Assembly: GCA_009763385.1 (NCBI GenBank)
Contig: VDCT01000326.1
Span: forward strand, 1,302,001 to 1,366,000
Reading direction: 5' to 3'
DNA: 64,000 bases
Source of the DNA: Coix lacryma-jobi var. lacryma-jobi
Taxonomy: Eukaryota > Streptophyta > Magnoliopsida > Poales > Poaceae
The notes below the pieces were generated by a model. That model was not told where the DNA came from. It searched no databases and saw only the letters and a list, made by a program, of their open reading frames with translations. Position numbers and translations under genes: made by a program. Below are positions 32,872 through 44,335 of the stretch, piece after piece. Each line of letters opens with the position of its first letter. The stretch's first letter is position 1.

Positions 32872-35800
32872 TGTAACACCTCCGGTGTTTAATATGTAAT
32901 TAACCTGACATGTCATCATCTTTAGTCATTAATCATTCTTGCCATGCATTGATGTTTGCCTAAAAACTTGTTCTGCTTTTATCTTTTCTGAGGTGGCTTG
33001 TGCATTGAATCTCTTTTTCAAAAAAAAACCTAAAGGCCCAAATCTTCCTATAAGGGCAAAATGGTAATTTCACCTCCGTGTCTAGCTTTGTGTAATCTTG
33101 TTCAGTTAAGTGTCTTGATGTTTTGTTGTGTTGATCAAAGTTCAAAAAATCAAAAATAGAATTGGAATTTCTTTTGAAAAACCCTAATTTCCAAACTCTA
33201 GTTTTACCCCTCTTTTTATAATGCAAAAACTATTCAAAATTTGAAGTTGGTCCTTTTAGCAAAGTTGTAGATCTTGTCAAGAGGAACAACTTTGGTGTTT
33301 ACAGATTTTCAAGTTTCAATTCAAAATCAGAGGTAATTTCAAATTCTTTCAAACTACAATTTTGTCCTTTTTTCGGTTTTCAAACTTATCTCAAAAAATT
33401 TTGAGTTTCAGAAAAAGTTTATATTGGCAAAGTTGTAGATCTCAAAATTTTAAGCAACTTTGATGTTTTGAGTTTTCTTTGTGTAGTTCAAGTTTTGGGA
33501 GTAATTTCAAAAGTTCAGAAAGGGGAAGTTTTGGAATAAATGTCGTCTCTGTGCACGAGCTTTAAAGCCAGGGGGCCCCGGCCACCGGCAAGGCCGCCGC
33601 GCCGCGCGCGAGCCTCGCTGCCCATGCCGAGCCCGGCTGACCCGCGCCCGTGCCGCGCGCGGCCAAGCGCTGGCGCTCGTTTTTCCTCTCGGCCCCTACC
33701 TACGCCTGCCTTCGCCGTTCCCTACCCCTCCCTCTTCCCCTACGGCCGCGGACAGCGGGCAGCTGCCGGCCGCCGGCAAGCCGCCACGCCGCGCACGCGT
33801 TCCCCGCCCGCACCGAGCCGCCCTACCCTGCTCCCTGCCTCCTTTAATGTCGCGCGAGCGCTCTCACCCCTCGCCCGGACCCCTCCCCAGCTCCGCCCGC
33901 GGCTATAAGAAGCCGCCGAGTTCCGCCATTGCCGCCACCACGGCGCCCCCAGTCACCAGACCTCCCCAGCGCCCGTCGAGCCCGCCGTTGCCTTCGCCTT
34001 GAGCCACTCCACCTTCCCGAGCAACCAATTTCACCCCTCCGCCCTCCTCTCGCCGGCGCAGGAGCTTCGTCCCCAACCCCGGCGAACGGCCGTGTTTCGG
34101 CTAAGCGAGAAATTCGCCGCCGTGAGTTTTCCTCTTTTCCCTCCGACCCCTGCCCTCTCTTCCTCACCTCCGTGCGCTCCTAACCACACCTCGGTGATCC
34201 CTTTTGGTGGACAGAGCCGCCGGACGCCGCTCGCCGCCAGAGAGCTCTGCCGAAGCACCGCCAACATCGAGCTCCCTCCTCCGACCCTGCACCGCCTCGC
34301 CGAGCCTCCCTCCCGACTCACGGTGAGCCCGCGAACCTTTCCCCACCCTCGGCTTTCCCAGCGCGAGCCCCGAACGGCCGGTCCGCCGTCCGCCTCGCCT
34401 GCGTCTCGCCCGAGCCTCCAAGCCAGGCCTCGGACGAAGCAGTCGTTTCCGTCTCGCCCGAGCCTCCAAGCCAGGCCTCGGACGAAGCAGACGTTTCCGT
34501 CTCGCCCGAGCCTCCAAGCCAGGCCTCGGACGAAGCAGTCGTTTCCGTCTCGCCCGAGCCTCCAAGCCAGGCCTCGGACGAAGCAGTCGTCTCCGTCTCG
34601 CCCGAGCCCGTTTCGCCCGAGCCTTGCGAGGAAAGAGCACAGTGCTCTTTTTCCTTTTTAGGAAGTTGTGAATAGTGTTCCTTTTTCTTCTTTTTGTGTG
34701 ATTTTCTGTGTTGCTCCAAAAATTCTGAAAATTTGATGGTAGACTCTTTATACCTTGAAGTATTTTATAAAAATATAAAACTTGACTTTTCTGCAAGAAT
34801 TTGAAAATGAAAAATCTCCCTTTTAATTAAGAAATGAATGGTTTTAGATTTTTAGAAAGTCATGTGTAGCTCCTAAAATCATGAGATAAATTTTTATGTG
34901 CTAGTTATGGCATGTTTAGTCTCTGGTGAAATTTTGAGGCCTTTTGGAGCAAGTTGATTTTTGGGTTTTTATTTAAATTGTTAAATAGCGCCTTTTGTTA
35001 ATTAAATGTTTGATTTTTTTTAAGCACCTTAATGATCTCCAAAATTTATGAAATTTGTTTTGACATCTATTTATACCATAATGAACCTATGAGATTAATT
35101 GGGTAAATTTTGGAGCAACTGCATAAAATGACCTTTTTTATATAATTAGGAAAAATAGGAAAATCAAGTAGAGTTCATGTTGTATGCCCTGTGAGTGACT
35201 TTTGGGATTGTTTGTTGTTCATAGACCCCCACCCCTTTGGTCTATGATGTTTGTGATGTCATGCAATGATTTGTGTTTAGGTCGGATAAATGATACTTAA
35301 TAGGTTGATTAATTTTGCTTAGGGATCAAGATAAGTAACTTTGTGTCTGTTCTAGAAGTTAATTACACGATAGAAAGTTGTGCTCTAGAATCAGTAGGTT
35401 TTGTCCTATGCTGTTTTGTTCATGTCCGCATCCTCATAAGCATACATCATTGCATACGTATAGTGACCGAAGGAGAGAATGTCAAAGTTGAAACAGCCGC
35501 TGACGGACCTACCCCTGAGGCGACCCCGAACTCCGACGCCTGCACTGCCGACCCCGAGCCTGTCCTCTTTGCTCTTCAAGGCAAGCCCCGGTGCATTTTA
35601 ACCCTACCTCGCTTTTACAAAAGTTTTCTTAAAATGCTTTTGAGTTAAACTACTGCATTAGGTTATAGGAGTTGTGTGATAACCTATTACCTGCATTGTT
35701 TACCTCCACCAGAAGATCCACCTGCCCTGTTTTAAAAACTATTTGCAAAATGCTTAGTGATGCTATACAATAGATTTGCAATAAAAATGCCAATTTCAAA

Positions 35801-37036
35801 AGTGTGATCACTGAGATGAATCATATCAAGGGATTTGGTTATACTTCCCGTTCGATGACTGCTTGCCTAGCTAGCATGTGGTCATTGTCGAGAAGGGGTT
35901 GTCCGAGCGTACGGTGCCGTCATGTTGTAGTCCGGGACTCAACAGTTGACACCGACCGGGACAGGGTTGAAAAACCGACAGAACCTGTACTCTTGGGTTA
36001 GAGTCCTGAGGCGCTTGTTGCTGGCGGAAAAATTTAGGGACCATCCGTGTGGGGGCCTGCTGGCCAAGACTTGCAACTATTCACATACTTCGGAAAGCTC
36101 TGGCTCCGAGGAATCCTTTATTGGTCCGACAACCGCGCACTGGGAGTGGAGAGATGGCGGAAGTAGCATGTACCCACGTGGTCGTCGTACCTGGATAGGA
36201 GTGGTGTACTGTACTTCCGGGTGGCGTAGGACCGGGCCCAATCTTGGAGGAATCGTGGTAGACGGGTTGGCATATGCAAGCTTGGGTGCTACATATGCAG
36301 TGTGGATAGGGATCCTCAGCTGAGTATTATTTATCCGGATTAACGCTGCTCCTCGGTTATGGAGACTTGGTCACTGACTGTCAACGGAGAGTGGTTCTCA
36401 ACTAGGTATGTTTTTGAAAGGTAAAATGAATCATGAACGATGAAGAATTGAGAAATACTGGAATCTTTTCAAAAATAAAACAAGGATTTCAAAATGCTTT
36501 TTCTGCAAAATACTTGATCTTGCTTAAGCCTTACCTTGACTACCTAAGCCTCTCATTCCTGAGTCTTCTCCCTTTTTCTTTAGTCGGGTAAGTCTTGTTG
36601 AGTACCCCAGTACTCAGGGTTTGTTAACCCCTGTTGCAGGTTTCTAATAGGTGATGTTGATCATGATCATGTCAGTGGGCTTGACGTGATCTGGTTGTTC
36701 TTCTTCCCCAACTTAGGTACTCCGCCTAAGTGTGGCTCTGTAATACTATTCTACTTCCACAACACCAGTTATGTTCATGTAAAAGTAACTTATTCATGTT
36801 TTATAAAGGTTATCTATCTTGCTTTCGCACTCCGATGGTATTTTGTATCAACTGTTGTAATGTTGTAATTATTCCAACCTTTATGATGATGGTCCTGTGG
36901 TTCGTGGATAATTCGGGGTTCCCTCGGGGACACCCGACAGATCTTTCCTGTGATGTGGTACATGTGCACAGTCATTAGAGATCAGGGAGACAGTGACGTG
37001 TGCGGGTGGGCCACATTACCGGGAGGTTCTGCCACA
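32872..37036 (+). mobile_element. Long solo LTR A, probably Gypsy/Tekay (Del) chromovirus
   Basis: It is 4,165 bp from TGTAACACCTCC to TTCTGCCACA, with TSD GTTCC at 32867-32871 and 37037-37041. It has no internal domain. Its beginning and last 1.3 kb resemble the element at 53535-57964: both share the TACTCAGGGTTTGTTAACCC region and the end. The middle (33540-34660) is very GC-rich, contains CGGCTATAAGAAG (about 33899-33912) and a 48-bp tandem repeat. The TGTAACACC start and 4-kb length suggest Tekay/Del, but without pol this is tentative. Confidence 0.85.
34402..34593 (+). repeat. 48-bp tandem repeat, four copies, in solo LTR A
   Basis: Units start CGTCTCGCCCGAGCCTCC and differ at only a few bases; a fifth partial copy runs to about 34608. 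Because 48 is a multiple of three, long open frames cross it on both strands, which I do not consider genes. The repeat is absent from the related solo LTR B. Confidence 0.9.
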
Positions 37037-38803
37037 GTTCCGCAAGCGCACAGAAAATACCGATGTAGCACTTCACCCGGGAGTATTCCAAGGTATCGTT
37101 ATTTATTTTATCCCAAAGGAAAGCAAGCTAGGAAAGATGTAGAGAGAGGAAAGATAGATCCTTTAGTCTTACTATAATCTATTATCAATTAGAGAAGCAA
37201 AAGGGGGTAAGTGGATATAAGGGAGGATAGATAGATAAGATAAATAAGTTGAGCAAAGAGTATATGATATGAAAGGTAACTTTAGTAGAGTTAGCTAGGT
37301 GGGAGGACAACGAGTGAGTATAAAGTACTCCTATGTTTCTACCTTTACTCCTGTGAACTAATCCTAATTAAATAGATGACTCAACTAGATTGACGCCTTG
37401 CTACTTGTGTGAGAGGGATAAACGAGAGAGTAAAGCGATAGAAGGTTGTTCACCTAACCCAGTACTCAAGTGGATATTTGGCTTATGGACGCCTTACATT
37501 TTAAGAACTAGCCTGAGTTCACGTGAGGGGATCTAGGTAGCCAGGCAAAATCTGTCACCTTTTGCCCATGCGCCCCTACTGTCCGTGCAAGCCAGCGGTA
37601 GTCAAAGATAAGATGAAGTATGAGCACCACGCTCACACTTATCTACACCTTTAGCTAACGATCAAAATAGCTAAAGCTCCTATCCTAAGATAGGACGATG
37701 ACGCACACACAAGAAGCTATTTAAAGGAAATCAATCTAACTAGGACAACTATAGAATTAAGATAAGCACACAACGAGACTATATAAATATAGACTTGCAC
37801 TAAGTAAATACTTAAATAAATACTTGGAAAGTAAATACTTAAGTAAATGCAAAGTAAAGTAAAGAAAGAATAATATATTAAATAAATAAAGTCTTACAAA
37901 AGAAGAAAGATACAAGGGTTATACCAGACTCCCAGAAGACGACTCCGGAGACCCGAGCTTCGCCCGACTCGACTCTAACTCCCACTCTAGACTAACTACT
38001 ACTACTCTTGCTTGATCTCACATGAGAGTGGAGATGTGTGAGATGGGATGTGTGTGAATGAGAGGGTGAAGGCCTCTATCTATAGTGGAGGTGGAGTAGG
38101 GGCTACTCCGACGCCACATCAGCGATCCGTGTGCTCCCCATCTCTCAACCCTTGGATCCACCGTCATTGTAACCGCCATGGATGGATGGCTTGGATGTTC
38201 TTCACGTGTCAAACATGCATTTTGCCACCGACTTGGATGAGGGTCACCATGGGGTCGGCCGACCCCTGTCCCTGACATGTGGGCCCGGGGTACACCTTCT
38301 AGAAGGTGCTGATGTCATCCTGATGAATATTGTTGTTGGGTCCCACCAAGGGGGGGGGGGGGGGGTCGGCCGACCCCCCTATGACAAGGCTGGCCCACCA
38401 TCTTCTCTCCCTTTGTGACCCCACATGTCATGGAGCAAGTCTTGTGAAGTTGGTTGCATTTGGTTTTCGGTGTGGACCCATGAATCCATGTGCTTCTCAT
38501 CTTGCACCATTGAGCAAAAGCACATGCTTGATCCAATGGTTGATATTGGCTTGAACATGCTTCTCTTGGATCATGCCATGTCACCATGACCGAGGTGGCC
38601 CAAAGGTGGGGTCGCCCGACCCCCTTGGTGGGCCCACCTGGCCTCATTTTGTTCATTTTTCCATCTCCTATATGTTCACAAGCTAAGAGTACAAGTGGAA
38701 CTTATTAGTGATAAATATGCTCATGATATGCTATTCTTCCTTGAAACCGAGGCCTATTGACGGTATTTTGATAAGGTAAAACATGCTATAACTTCCATCA
38801 ACA

Positions 38804-40310
38804 AGATCCCCCAAGCTTAACCTTTGCTCGTCCCGAGCAAACAATCAAACTTGGTCTCGGTGGATCAGTATTGTTACTATGCATCACATTTCAAGAGTAC
38901 CATGTTCACAACAAAGTTCTTCTCTTTGAATGGAAAAATTAGCTATGTAAATCACCCATATTACCTTAGTACTCTATGGGGCTTAGGCTTTTCCTTTGTC
39001 TTAGGTGGTTGAAAGATAGAACAGTTTGACTTGAGCACTAACTTTCTTGTTTTTAGCAAGTTTTGTACCGGAGGTTTTGCAATATTTTTCAAAAGAAAGA
39101 TTTAATGTTCCTCATATGGTTCCCTCATGTCGCTCAAATGGTGTATGATTCCTCACCAAGGCATATGATAAGTGTTGCCTTCTTTGTTTTATCCTACTTC
39201 TTAAACAGGCTGATGTGTAGCTCAAGGTAGAGATGAAAGAAGATGGCATACTTACTTGCATTTTGTTGCGAAGTCAAAGCTCGGATCCTTGAAGAGAAGT
39301 GTCATACTCCCAGATCAAGATGTGCAAGTGTGTGGTGTATGGTGGACTAGATTGCTTCTTCATTTGATAAGATCTATCTCTCTTTTTTTTCTCTTTTCTA
39401 ATGAGACATGGCTAGCATTTTTTTCTTTTTTTTCTTTTTTTTCTTTTTTCATGGACTTTCACTTGTCCATCTCTCTTTTTTTTCATCTTTATTTTGCCTA
39501 GCCTTTTGAGTTTCATCTACTAAATAATTGAGAGAGATTTCCTAACACTTGGAGTATGAAGCAAACTATTTGGTGGAAATGAAAGACATGTTTTTGCGTA
39601 CTTCCAGTGTAGAAGCAGCATGTATATGAGGTGTGTACGTGATCTTGATCTTAGTAGCATGAAAAGTCTCTTAACAAGGGTCAACAAGACTTGACAACAC
39701 TCAATACAAAGCAAATAGCCTATGTAGAAGGTTTGTAAACATGTAAAGCATATATGGCTGTGGTAGGAATTTATGACCATTGAGGAACAATTAAGATTTT
39801 GATCATTTTAAGAATAAATTCTCCGGTAATCTATCATGCTTAGAACAATATTATAGCAGCTCTTGTCTCACTATATCATGTCTCACAACAACTTAGACTT
39901 AGTTTTAGCACTTGCATCCCACAAAGTTTTTAGGTTCATGATGGTTTAAATGAGCTAAGTGATCCATACTTAGAGAAATACTAAGTTGTAAACTAGGCAC
40001 TAGAGAAACATTAGCAAGGCAACTAGTCATCATTTCCGTGGGGAAGATAGACATATATGAGACATATGTGCTAAGGGGAATACTAAGCAAATATTTTTGG
40101 ATTTTTTTTTTATTTTTTTTATTTTATTTAAATGCAATGAGAAAACTAATTGAAACGTAAATAACTTAAGATACATGACTTACCTTGGTGGGGGAGAGGA
40201 TCTCCCCCAAGCTTGGTTCTTGCCTACTGTGGTGGTGGATAATGCTGGTACCACCCGACCCAACGTCGTGCTTCTTCTTCTTGAATGGCCCGCAGGAGTT
40301 GGGCATTTTG
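38804..40310 (-). other. Athila 3' noncoding region
   Basis: It begins with the polypurine tract beside the LTR (minus-strand AGCTTGGGGGATCT, 38804-38817). It contains T-rich low-complexity runs near 39380-39490 and 40100-40135. I see no gene here. Confidence 0.65.
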
Positions 40311-41073
40311 TTATGCAAGAAGCAATGTTGCCTCTTGTTCGATGTTCATCGCACCGATGTTGTCTATGAGCTCGTCCATCGGCGTCCTTTGATGTTGCCT
40401 TCCTCTACCCCGTGGGTGAGGAGTGTCTTGAGAGCGAGGGGTGTTCTGTGAGCGAGGAGGCCTCCCCAAGGACCCTGAAATGTCCATAGAGGCTGCCTCA
40501 TCTCCCTCCTCAACTTCTTCAGCCTGATGTGAAGGTCCGCCTTGTTCCATTCGAGTAGCACGGGACGCTCTCCTTGTCCTTCTGCTAGTACCTGCAACTT
40601 TTGGGGCTCTTTCCTCGGGGTCCAAATCAAAGGTTAGCGTACGAAGCGCATACAATCGAAGTCCCTCACAAGGGAGAGTGATTTCGACTGTATGGACTGG
40701 ATAAATCATTATTAGTTCACCCTTGGGACCCCTTTTGAGTACATTGCAACCAGTAAATACATTTTCTTCCAACACAACTCTCACGGTTTCAATGTACTCA
40801 AAAGTTTGGGATTCTAGTGCACCCAAAGCTTCGGCTATGCGTGTGATGAATGATGTGAAGTATATGGGTTTCCTAGGCTTTACGTAGCTAAGCCAATAGT
40901 TCACTAGCATTTTAACAGGTGAAACTTTAACTTTGCTAACCATGGCATAGAGTAGTTTTAGCTCATCATCACTTACCAAAGCTCCTCTCATGAGCACTAG
41001 CATGGTGAGGTTCTTGGGAAGAACTCTCACCCTTGTTGGACTTTTTGAAACGGGAGGCAAGCAACTTCTTCAT
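40311..41073 (-). CDS. Athila ORF2 (accessory protein of unknown function)
   Basis: An open frame of about 230-249 codons ends at the stop at 40311. One candidate ATG (41073, MKKLLASRF) is out of frame with it; the first in-frame ATG is in LTMLVLM at about 41000. The N-terminal part has an LRxxL-like LPKNLTMLVLMRG segment, KLLYAMVSKVKVSPVKMLV and PIYFTSFITRIAEALGALES; the C-terminal part is basic, acidic and Pro/Gln-rich. It resembles plant-transposon-type accessory ORFs placed between pol and the 3' LTR. Shortness and the start problem suggest partial decay. Confidence 0.6.
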
Positions 41074-41249
41074 CTTACTACAGGATAAGTTACCAAGCTT
41101 CTACTACTACTATGAAATGGGACTATTTTTGGGTTTTTGGTTTTTGGATGGCTACTACTAAGCTAAGCTTGAGAATGAACTTGCAACTAAGGAAGGAAAG
41201 GAGGAACTTGTGAGCTCAAGAGGGTTCTGGTGGTTTTGGTGTTGAGTTG

Positions 41250-41915
41250 AGCTCACAATGCAAGAGTATATATAGGAGGAGAAGGGCAAGTGGTGACCAC
41301 CCATAGCTTGGGTCGGCCGACCCCCTTCTTGGCACTTTCAAATTTGCTTTTGCTTTAGCCAGGGGACATGTCTAAAGTGAGAAAACATCTTTTCAGGATT
41401 GGCCAACACATGGGTCGGCTGACCCCCATACATGTCCCCTCAAACTTTAAACTTTGTGCCATCATGTGTCTAGTAAAGATGCAACTATGTTTGGTCCAAA
41501 GTTGACACAATTTTTAGAGATTCCCTTGCTTAGTGTTTGGTGAAAGAGAAAAGATGAATGGCCAAAGTGGAGACATGTCTAAAGTGATTCCCATGGACCA
41601 TGAGAGCACTAAGACATGCCTTTGGCTGGTTGTTGTGGTCCCATGAGCATCCAACATAAAGAGGAACATCTCATGCTTAAAGAGTAAAGCAAAGGACCAT
41701 TTCTTTTCAGATGTTGGCTTTGGTGATATGCATGATGTTCATGAGCATGCTGAGTGGAATGCAGCAGGGTGCAGGAGGGCACCATGGTGGGATCGGCCGA
41801 TCCCACCTTGGATGCTCCTTGAGCACCAAAGTGTTGTGTCATACTCAGGGTACTAAGCCAAGATAGATCATGTGCCAGTGGGCCCACTGGTGGGGTCGGC
41901 CGACCCCACCTTGGG
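41250..41915 (-). promoter_or_regulatory. Athila internal palindrome cluster and TATA-like box upstream of ORF2
   Basis: GGTCGGCCGACC-type palindromes occur at about 41311-41325, 41411-41425 (one base changed), 41791-41806 (GATCGGCCGATC) and 41893-41910. A minus-strand TATATATA lies at 41274-41267, about 200 bp upstream of the ATG at 41073. The order palindromes-TATA-gene mirrors the U3 of this element's LTR. Confidence 0.55.
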
Positions 41916-42138
41916 GTGGTCCCACGGCTTAAAAGTGTTGCAAGTTATTGTCAAGGTGTTACTAGCATGCAAATTTATTTTGTCGAAATAAAAAAATGCA
42001 GAATTAAACTAAGTATGCAATTGAAGGGAAATGCAAGAATTGAAATGCATGAAAAGTTAAATATGAGATAACTACTGATTTACCTTATCAGCAAGGGCTC
42101 CATGTTTCAGGTCCGTAGAGCAGGACCTCTCCGTCTTG
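41916..42138 (-). other. Spacer after Athila gag-PR
   Basis: AT-rich sequence downstream of the gag-PR stop, where RT would begin in an autonomous Athila. I found no RT motif here in any frame. Confidence 0.6.
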
Positions 42139-44184
42139 TCATTCATTGGGTGCTTCGGTTGGTCCCGGAGATGGAGACCGTGGTTGCACCTCGTCGGCGA
42201 GTTCTTCTTTTACTTCGGCCTTGTTGGCCGACTCGCTCTTTTTCTTGTTCCTACGGCGTGGGTGACGATGACGATGTTTGTTGTCTCGAGGTTCTTTGTC
42301 CTTCACCTGCATGTTAGTTATATAACCGTTGAATGGACACTTTACCTTATATTCCAGGAATTGGAGGTGAAGTTGGCCGGATCCCACATAGATGACGACG
42401 TTAACCGTATTGAGGAACGGCCTTCCCAGGATGATTGCGACATCTACATTGGATCCCATGTCCAATATAAGGAAATCGACGGGGACATAGCTGTTTTGGA
42501 CTTTGATGAGAATGTCTGTTGCTAGTCCCTCGGGGAACCGTAGCGTCTGATCGGCCAGCTGCAAACGAACAAATGTAGGGAGCAAAGGTCCCCCTAGTAA
42601 GTTATCATACGTTACCTTGGACATGATGTTGACACTCGATCCAAGGTCGCAGAAGGCATCGTGGAAGACTTGTGGTCCAATCTGGCAGGTGATGGTCGGC
42701 AGGCCTGGATCTTCCTTCTTTGTGATGAAGGGTGGATCAAGTAGATAACCCCAGTTTGACCGGAGCGGAGGCTTACCGTACCTCGTAGTAACCAATTTTA
42801 CACCCTCTATTGGATCTTCGGGTTTCCCCGGGATCTTACCTTGCTCGTAGGATGGGACAGCTGCTGCTAGTTGAGCTAATTGTGTTTCTAGCATTTTATT
42901 AAAGCTCAATTGATTTTTCATAGCAGAATTAAAGCTATTCATTTTCTCATTTATATTGTCAAGAATCTTATCATTAGCCATCATCTTTTTATTAATACTA
43001 TCATTTATTTTAGATTGGCCCAAGACAAGATCTCTTAAACAAGGTTGGTTATTATAAGAATTATTGAAATTATTGCTATAACCGTTACCTTGATTTTGGT
43101 AGAAGGGGCGTGAATTCCATCCTTGTTGTTGTTGTTGGGGTTGGTACCCGTTGTTGTTGGCGTTGTTGATGAAGCTCACTTCCTCCTTCGTCTCGGAACA
43201 ATTATTTCCCGAATGGTCATTGCCTCCGCATACCTCGCACCATTGTTCGGCTTCGACGGCTCGTGCGGTTGCATAAGGTTGAACGACCTCTTGTTCCCTC
43301 TTGGAACTTTCTTCTACTTTCTTCATCAGGAGGTCCATCTTCGCGCAGAGCATGTCCACCTCATTGAGAGCATGAACACCTCTCTTCTTCGACTGAAGAT
43401 GTTCCTCATTCCAACCTTGGTTGGTAACCATCTTCTCTATGAGGGCCTTGGCATCTCTCACATTGTGTTGTAAGAATGCCCCTCCAGCGGCTGCATCTAG
43501 GTGACTACGGGCCACACCGGTCAGGCCATGGTAGAAACCTTGGATAATGAGCCACTCCTCTATCCCATGATGAGGACAGGCGCGAATGTACTCTTGTAGA
43601 CGTTCCCATGCTTCGGGAATCGTCTCATCAGCTTGTTGCTGGAAGCTGGAAATCTTTCCACGAAGGGCGCTGGTCTTGCCCATCGGGAAGAACTTCTTGA
43701 GAAACGCATTGGCGCACTCCTCCCAAGTGTTGGCTTCACTCTTGTTGGCGTAGAACCATTGCTTCACCTTTCCCAATAACGAGAACGGGAAAAGACAAAG
43801 ACGGATGGCGTCTGCAGACACATTCTTCATAGTGAAGGTACCACATACCTCCAAGAAGTGTTGGAGATGGGCGTTGGCATCCTCATGCGGCTTCCCACAG
43901 AATGGATTGGCTTGCACCATGTTGATGAGAGCTGGCTTGAGCTCGAAAGTCGCATCCCCCAAGTTAAGCTGCGGACCCATGGCGACATTGTCGGCCGACG
44001 GCGCAGAGTATTCGAAGATGGTCTTTTGGGCCATGGCTTCTCTTCTAGCTGGTGCAGAAACTTCCTCCTCGAACGGATTCTGGTTCGAGATGAACCTCTG
44101 AGGTGGAACTTGACGAAGTCTAATCCGCCTCAACAACTGCTCGGGATTTTCAACGAAGTTTGACGACAGTTGGAAACCGTTCAT
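42139..44184 (-). CDS. gag-pro: Athila gag-protease, 681 codons, intact frame
   Basis: The start ATG at 44184 lies about 120 bp after the PBS. The gag core shows NPFCGKPHEDANAHLQHFLE, LFPFSLLGKVKQWFYA, CANAFLKKFFPMGKT and ACPHHGIEEWLIIQGFYHGL, all typical of Athila gag. A CCHC-like CEVCGGNDHSGNNC is at about 43160-43235. Asn/Gln-rich and coiled-coil segments follow. The protease site is FCDLGSSVNIM (catalytic Asp in DLGSS, about 42650), with the AIILGRPFLNT flap end near 42390. The frame stops after a basic Lys/Arg tail and an acidic Pro/Ser end, without RT. It is the most intact structural gene in the window. Confidence 0.9.
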   Translation of the reverse strand: MNGFQLSSNFVENPEQLLRRIRLRQVPPQRFISNQNPFEEEVSAPARREAMAQKTIFEYSAPSADNVAMGPQLNLGDATFELKPALINMVQANPFCGKPHEDANAHLQHFLEVCGTFTMKNVSADAIRLCLFPFSLLGKVKQWFYANKSEANTWEECANAFLKKFFPMGKTSALRGKISSFQQQADETIPEAWERLQEYIRACPHHGIEEWLIIQGFYHGLTGVARSHLDAAAGGAFLQHNVRDAKALIEKMVTNQGWNEEHLQSKKRGVHALNEVDMLCAKMDLLMKKVEESSKREQEVVQPYATARAVEAEQWCEVCGGNDHSGNNCSETKEEVSFINNANNNGYQPQQQQQGWNSRPFYQNQGNGYSNNFNNSYNNQPCLRDLVLGQSKINDSINKKMMANDKILDNINEKMNSFNSAMKNQLSFNKMLETQLAQLAAAVPSYEQGKIPGKPEDPIEGVKLVTTRYGKPPLRSNWGYLLDPPFITKKEDPGLPTITCQIGPQVFHDAFCDLGSSVNIMSKVTYDNLLGGPLLPTFVRLQLADQTLRFPEGLATDILIKVQNSYVPVDFLILDMGSNVDVAIILGRPFLNTVNVVIYVGSGQLHLQFLEYKVKCPFNGYITNMQVKDKEPRDNKHRHRHPRRRNKKKSESANKAEVKEELADEVQPRSPSPGPTEAPNE

Positions 44185-44306
44185 ACACCTACTAGTTTCA
44201 CGATAATGGAAAGAAACTAGACAGGTGAGGGGTTAGCCCCTATACTAATTGATAACTGATAAATAGCAGACTCCGGATTCACTCTCTCTAAACTCCTAGG
44301 CGGTTG

Positions 44307-44335
44307 CTCTCCCCGGCAACGGCGCTAGAAATGCT
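44307..44335 (-). promoter_or_regulatory. Athila primer-binding site
   Basis: The minus strand reads TAGCGCCGTTGCCGGGG, matching the Asp-tRNA-type primer site of Athila (TGGCGCCGTTGCCGGGG) with one change. A 6-8-base spacer (AGCATTTC) separates it from the LTR end. Two further near-copies lie inside the LTR at about 44384-44412 and 44456-44484. Confidence 0.8.

Larger units (their letters stand above)
32694..38803 (-). repeat. Athila 3' LTR (left), split by a solo LTR
   Basis: Parts 32694-32871 and 37042-38803 total about 1,940 bp and match 44336-46269. Palindromes GGGGTCGGCCGACCCC occur at about 38248-38269 and 38362-38377, and a GGTCGCCCGACC variant near 38610. A G-run of 16 (38350-38365) replaces a run of 7 in the right LTR. 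The right LTR's TATTTATA element reads TATCTATA here (about 38078). Confidence 0.9.

Noticed and set aside
34402..34593. CRISPR-like regular repeats
   Set aside because: Direct tandem repeats without unique spacers in a plant LTR, hence a minisatellite.
33540..34796. Long open frames on both strands in the GC-rich centre of solo LTR A
   Set aside because: They come from GC-rich composition and the 48-bp tandem repeat (multiple of three). No domain is seen and no such frame exists in solo LTR B.
39380..40135. Poly-T runs as SINE or LINE tails
   Set aside because: No target duplication or body attached; they lie in the AT-rich 3' noncoding region of the Athila element.
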